Part shown: positions 60,368-64,000 of the stretch, one piece after another
How the letters are laid out: each line of letters begins with the position of its first letter
How positions within the stretch are numbered: the first letter of the stretch is position 1
DNA from: JBEVJC01 sp040510375
Lineage (GTDB): Bacteria; Bacteroidota; Bacteroidia; Chitinophagales; Chitinophagaceae
DNA length: 64,000 nucleotides
Direction: 5' to 3'
Assembly (NCBI GenBank): GCA_040510375.1
Contig: JBEVJC010000022.1
Coordinates: 203,828-267,827 of the forward strand
Notes under the pieces: model-generated
What the model saw: only the letters and a program-made list of their open reading frames with translations
Databases searched by the model: none
Told to the model about the DNA's origin: nothing
Program-made: the position numbers and the translations under genes

Positions 60368-61381
60368 TTAATAAGACCATAGATCCTGTTCGTAGTTGAA
60401 GATCTTTTCCTTGATATTATCACCTTCAAGCAAGCGGAGGATCGGATCATCGATCACGTTACGGATATTTTTGTTGGATGCGTTATCAATAGTTGATTTA
60501 ACTATATAACTGCTGAACATACGGCTTTCAAAAAGTTCTTCCCAGGTCATGCGGCTTTGTCCCATATTCTTTGGATTGTACACCTCAGCTTTTGCAAGCA
60601 TGGGGCGCAGGTCGGGATAATAAACCCAGAACATGATCGAGCTGCCTCTTTCTTTTGTTGTGTTGGGGAAGTATTCCGTTTTTAATGCAGCGATACCCAG
60701 GATCCTTACAAACATCCTGCTTGATTCGCGGTCAAATACCCATTCTTCCTTGATACGAAGTTTGTTTACCGATTTGGCGTCGAAGCTGGCACGTGTTACC
60801 ACATAACCAACTACTTTATCAATCTGTTTAACATCATATTCCGGAACTGTATCGGCTTTACCAACAGTCAGGGCATCGATCTGCTCCATCGTCATGGGAG
60901 TGGAGAAACGATCATCGCTGAATGCGGTTACTTCACCTTTACGAACTGATTGCAGAAGCATGTTGATGAACAGCTGGCTTCCCTGATCGGTTACCGCTTC
61001 GTAACGGAACGACTGGTTCATTTTTTCGCGCAGGTCCAGCTCTCTCCAGACTTTCTCCGCGAAAAGGGCATCATCCCAACGGAGATGTTCATAAGGGAGT
61101 GGAGTCCGGCCATTCAGGCTGCTTTTATCAAAAGCATTGTCATTTCTCAGCGAAGGGCTGCTTGAGTTATCCGTAACTCCTGAAGAGTCGATGCGGATAG
61201 GCAATCCACCGTAAGGATCATAACCTGAAGGCTGGGTGTTATTATTCTTCTGCTCAGTTGCCGGTTGTTCAGTCTGGGTGCCCGGGTTGCGTGATTTCTT
61301 TTTACGCTGGGCATCCGCCTGGCTCACCAGCAGCGTAACTGCCAGTAATAATAACCCTGATTTTAAAAAAATGCGTTTCAT
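60368..61381 (-). CDS. gldN: Gliding motility / T9SS protein GldN
   Basis: 337 residues with a Sec signal peptide (about 1-24, ending ADAQ) and a Gly/Asn/Gln-rich low-complexity segment (about 25-90), then the GldN domain (LPYEHLRWDDALFAEKVWRELDLREKMNQSFRYE, and RIKEEWVFDRESSRMFVRI). GldN (PorN) is periplasmic and with GldK forms the ring of the type IX secretion system. Last gene of the gldLMN transcript; 8 bp after gldM. Confidence 0.95.
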   Translation of the reverse strand: MKRIFLKSGLLLLAVTLLVSQADAQRKKKSRNPGTQTEQPATEQKNNNTQPSGYDPYGGLPIRIDSSGVTDNSSSPSLRNDNAFDKSSLNGRTPLPYEHLRWDDALFAEKVWRELDLREKMNQSFRYEAVTDQGSQLFINMLLQSVRKGEVTAFSDDRFSTPMTMEQIDALTVGKADTVPEYDVKQIDKVVGYVVTRASFDAKSVNKLRIKEEWVFDRESSRMFVRILGIAALKTEYFPNTTKERGSSIMFWVYYPDLRPMLAKAEVYNPKNMGQSRMTWEELFESRMFSSYIVKSTIDNASNKNIRNVIDDPILRLLEGDNIKEKIFNYEQDLWSY

Positions 61382-61389
61382 GACTAGTT

Positions 61390-62913
61390 TTATTTAATGT
61401 AGTACACCAGGGATGGAGAAGTTGTTGTCCTGCCATCCGGACCTTTTACTCGGATATTATCAATTGTAACCATGCGGTCGGCTTTAACGTGCTGGTTGAT
61501 CGCAGTCCTTACCGCGCCCTGGAATGAAGCACCGGTTGCAGGAACAGACACGATGTCATCGTCTGTGTCGCAGGTAAACGTAAAGCTCACCACCTCGTAG
61601 TTCAGTTCAAAAGGGAAGTTCTTGATACCGGCTCCTACACCACCCTGTGCTTTGAAAGCACCGGCAGCGATAGTAGCTCCGGAAGGTTGTCCACCCACAT
61701 AGGCCTGCGCCTCAGGAATGGTACGCACGCGGAACAGTGAGCTTCCTGCAGTTTTTCCATCCACGCTTACATTGATCACCGTGTTGTCATTTACTGAATT
61801 TACACGGGCAACATATTTACCGGCACCTGTTTTAACGATGGTACCGTTGTTGATGGTCACCGCTGTTTTATCATCACCGCCGCCGCTTGCAGCAACAGTA
61901 ACAGGGTTGTCAACTCCAATATAAAGAACGTTCATTTTGTCAAGGGCGATAGAAGCATTTGACTGACCTACCGTATACTCAACTGTAACCGGCTTTTCCT
62001 GGGGGTTACCATCCTGGTCAGTATACTTTACCAGTACGGTTACCGTATGATTGCCAATCGTTCCAACTGGTGTTTTATACACAGCAATACCTTTTTCATT
62101 CAGGGCTACATTGGAACCGTTGATTGATACATTCGGTAATTTGGTTTTGCTGAATGCTCCAAGACCCGCAGTGATTTCCATTTCCTGACCGGGCATGAAG
62201 TACCTTGAATTCATCCCTACGATTGGTTCGTAAGCATCAAAACGAACTTCCACTTTTCCAACCTGCTCATGGCAAAATGCTATGACCTTGTTTTCTGAAG
62301 TGCGGACATCATTCTGGAATTTACTAAGAATGGTCAGCGCAGCAACAGTTGGTGTCATGCGGAAATATGCAGTCTCCCAGGTATTGTTGCCCTTGTTCTC
62401 GGAAGGTGGTTTGGTAAGGTCGATCTGTAAAGTCTTTTCGAATTCAGCTTTGACCTTCGGATCTACACCCAATACATCTTCCTTGTATTTTTTGAGCATT
62501 TCGTAAAGAGCCTTTCCCTGACCTTTCTCCACCATCACGTGTGTGGCGATGTCCAGGTTATCTTCCTTGAACTTTTTGTGGGGATCTTTCGGATCGCCGC
62601 CTGCTTCTGTGAGGATGCGGTCTTTCAGGCCCTGGATGAAGTTGTATACGTTTTCCGAATAAGTTTCAACCTGGACGGCCTTGGGATGCCACTCCTGCGC
62701 CTTGGCGGCCGTAGGGCCGGTAAGTTTGCCGGAGAGCGATTCCATGATCGTCTGCGTTGAGTTGTTTACAGTCGCGTTGGTGATCTGTAAACTATTGTTG
62801 ACCGTTTTAAAGGCATTAAGGATCTCAGACGACACGTTCAGGGCCAGCAATGCTGTCAGAACGAGGTACATCATATTGATCATTTTCTGCCGCGGCTCAC
62901 GAGGTAATGACAT
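61390..62913 (-). CDS. gldM: Gliding motility / T9SS protein GldM
   Basis: 507 residues: N-terminal membrane helix at about 12-27 (MINMMYLVLTALLALNV), a helical periplasmic region, and several repeated beta domains to the C-terminus (for example VSINGSNVALNEKGIAVYK, TVTVLVKYTDQDGNPQEKPV). GldM, with GldL, is the inner-membrane motor of the T9SS: it spans the periplasm and transmits force to GldK/GldN. Follows gldL by 95 bp. Confidence 0.96.
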   Translation of the reverse strand: MSLPREPRQKMINMMYLVLTALLALNVSSEILNAFKTVNNSLQITNATVNNSTQTIMESLSGKLTGPTAAKAQEWHPKAVQVETYSENVYNFIQGLKDRILTEAGGDPKDPHKKFKEDNLDIATHVMVEKGQGKALYEMLKKYKEDVLGVDPKVKAEFEKTLQIDLTKPPSENKGNNTWETAYFRMTPTVAALTILSKFQNDVRTSENKVIAFCHEQVGKVEVRFDAYEPIVGMNSRYFMPGQEMEITAGLGAFSKTKLPNVSINGSNVALNEKGIAVYKTPVGTIGNHTVTVLVKYTDQDGNPQEKPVTVEYTVGQSNASIALDKMNVLYIGVDNPVTVAASGGGDDKTAVTINNGTIVKTGAGKYVARVNSVNDNTVINVSVDGKTAGSSLFRVRTIPEAQAYVGGQPSGATIAAGAFKAQGGVGAGIKNFPFELNYEVVSFTFTCDTDDDIVSVPATGASFQGAVRTAINQHVKADRMVTIDNIRVKGPDGRTTTSPSLVYYIK

Positions 62914-63008
62914 GAGTGTTGTGGTTTTTTCTTTTTAGTAATGGTGACCCTGGAGTCACAGGATACGGATTGGATTTTATATAAAAATTTGAACCGTTTA
63001 TTTCCGTT

Positions 63009-63830
63009 TTATGCTTTACCCTGCATTGCGCTCAACATGTTGCCGTAAACATTGTTCAGGCGACCAAGGTTGTTTGCAAGCAATGCAATCTGCTCTTTCG
63101 CTTTTACCGCATCAACTGTGCTTTCCTGCATTGCTGCTGAAGCGTTGGTGAGGTTGGCATAGTACTTATTCATTGCCTTCAGGTGATTGTTGGTATCCTG
63201 CAGTTCCAGTTCGTAGATGGTGTTCAGGGAACCAAGATTCTTGGTCAGCACCTGTACCTGCTCGTGGAATTGTTTTGTACCATCAGCGGCCTGTGTGAAA
63301 TGCTGGATGCTGGCGGCTGCGCCGAGATAAGCATCTTTCATTGTACCAAGGGCAACTGAAGCTTCTTTTGTTTTTTTAGTATAATCGCCGGTTGCAGCAA
63401 CCACGTCTGTGATATCAGACATCTTGTCTACAGTACCGCCTAATTTTTTAAAGTTTTCTCCCAGGCGACCAAGGTTTGCAGGGGTAATATCTGCTTCACG
63501 AAGCATATCTTCCATTTTGGTCAGGGCTGGATTTCCTGAATTACCGGTTCCGCCGATGGCAAGTGGGGTTGGTTTGAAATTAGCTTCCAGATCGGGGTGG
63601 TGGTTGATACCAGGAAAATAACGCTCCCAATGTGGTTCTTCCGGAGGATCAACCAGGAAGGCCATGATAATAAAGATTACAGCTTCTGCCATCAGGCCGA
63701 CCATGATCGCGATGTCGGCACCAGGCCAGTGGAGGATCTTCATCATCGCAGCGAAGATTACAACGGCTGCGAAGAGAGAGAAGAGCATGTTAAGGAATTT
63801 CTGACCGGATTTGGTTTTGAAAAAACGCAT
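63009..63830 (-). CDS. gldL: Gliding motility / T9SS motor protein GldL
   Basis: 273 residues with two N-terminal membrane helices (about 13-31 and 38-60) separated by KILHWPGADI, the most conserved motif of the family, then a long cytoplasmic helical tail rich in Gln and Asn (LGRLGENFKKLGGTVDKM). The family uses proton motive force through a glutamate in the second helix region (AEAVIFII holds Glu49). First gene after the terminator at 63914, followed by gldM. Confidence 0.96.
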   Translation of the reverse strand: MRFFKTKSGQKFLNMLFSLFAAVVIFAAMMKILHWPGADIAIMVGLMAEAVIFIIMAFLVDPPEEPHWERYFPGINHHPDLEANFKPTPLAIGGTGNSGNPALTKMEDMLREADITPANLGRLGENFKKLGGTVDKMSDITDVVAATGDYTKKTKEASVALGTMKDAYLGAAASIQHFTQAADGTKQFHEQVQVLTKNLGSLNTIYELELQDTNNHLKAMNKYYANLTNASAAMQESTVDAVKAKEQIALLANNLGRLNNVYGNMLSAMQGKA

Positions 63831-63913
63831 AAGGGTTCTTTTTATAGATTATTAAATTTTACATTAAACGGTCTGACGCACACAAATGTTGCGACAGAGC
63901 GGGAAAAGAAAGG

Positions 63914-63945
63914 AAAAAAAAGGCCGCCCGAGGCGACCTCTTTTT
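63914..63945 (-). terminator. Terminator between gldK and gldL
   Basis: On the minus strand an 8-bp stem (AGGTCGCC / GGCGGCCT, one G-U pair) and a 3-base loop are followed by a T-run. It lies 12 bp after the gldK stop and 83 bp before gldL. Confidence 0.8.
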
Positions 63946-63956
63946 AAGAAGTTTTA

Positions 63957-64000
63957 TTACCTGCGTCCTGGTGCAGCCGGAAGGTCAATTACGCTGCGGA
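63957..64000 (-). CDS. gldK: GldK, C-terminal end (partial)
   Basis: The minus-strand reading from the window edge gives ...RSVIDLPAAPGRR and a TAA at 63959-63957. The gene order and the C-terminal motif match GldK, the T9SS outer-membrane lipoprotein ring partner of GldN. Most of the gene is outside the window, so the call rests on position. Confidence 0.75.
   Translation of the reverse strand, partial: RSVIDLPAAPGRR

Overview
The window is a gene-dense stretch of chromosome from a member of the Bacteroidota, most likely the order Chitinophagales (family Chitinophagaceae by resemblance). Several things point there: a gldK-L-M-N gliding/type IX secretion (T9SS) cluster, a separate gldB, cargo-type proteins with T9SS type A and type B C-terminal domains, an LpxC-FabZ fusion protein, a DUF5686 outer-membrane protein, and the Bacteroidota -7 promoter motif TAnnTTTG in front of many genes. 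No rRNA, tRNA, CRISPR array, insertion sequence, prophage or integrase was seen, so this looks like core chromosome with small lineage-specific genes between housekeeping genes.

Layout. 1-6.4 kb: the end of an HD phosphohydrolase gene, lipid A genes lpxD and lpxC-fabZ separated by an opposing DUF1624-type membrane acyltransferase gene, then gyrB. 6.5-14 kb: a 67-residue orphan, a type B T9SS protein, a small membrane protein and a very large secreted subtilase. 14-23 kb: mfd, an FNR-type reductase, glyS, a BrkB-type membrane protein, a MazG-type pyrophosphohydrolase, a tiny secreted protein, and two translation quality-control genes (dtd, arfB). 23-31.4 kb: a di-haem peroxidase lipoprotein, a coiled-coil periplasmic protein, a flippase translationally coupled to rpiA, an MBL-fold hydrolase, and a three-module outer-membrane protein. 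31.5-38.4 kb: a creD operon with its own winged-helix regulator, a DUF5686 protein, and an aminotransferase whose 3' end carries a 37-bp triplication. 38.4-45 kb: a gamma-carbonic-anhydrase-like protein, small proteins, rsgA and a compact MoxR/DUF58/BatD-like/BatA operon. 45-60 kb: nadE and gldB (divergent), apaG, icd, a T9SS esterase, a SUI1 factor, nadC, gpmI, an ECF sigma factor with a membrane partner, and uvrC. 60-64 kb: gldN, gldM, gldL and the last codons of gldK.

How it fits together. The strongest functional theme is the cell envelope. GldL/M/N (with GldK) form the T9SS motor and periplasmic ring, and at least three proteins here look like its cargo (6847, 8484, 50321). Lipid A synthesis, CreD, the Bat/MoxR stress system, DUF5686 and the Omp85-like protein all concern the outer membrane or periplasm. 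The rest is ordinary metabolism (NAD synthesis, glycolysis, TCA cycle, pentose phosphate pathway) and DNA/RNA maintenance.

I did not find a clear new defence or mobile system. The best leads are the stop-codon-shifting 37-bp tandem triplication (37067-37177), the pseudo-peptidase/propeller/barrel protein (27966-31367), the sigma factor with a barrel-like membrane partner (55283-57311), a free-standing T9SS-CTD-like mini-protein (21695-22027), and promoters placed so close to start codons that the transcripts should be nearly leaderless.
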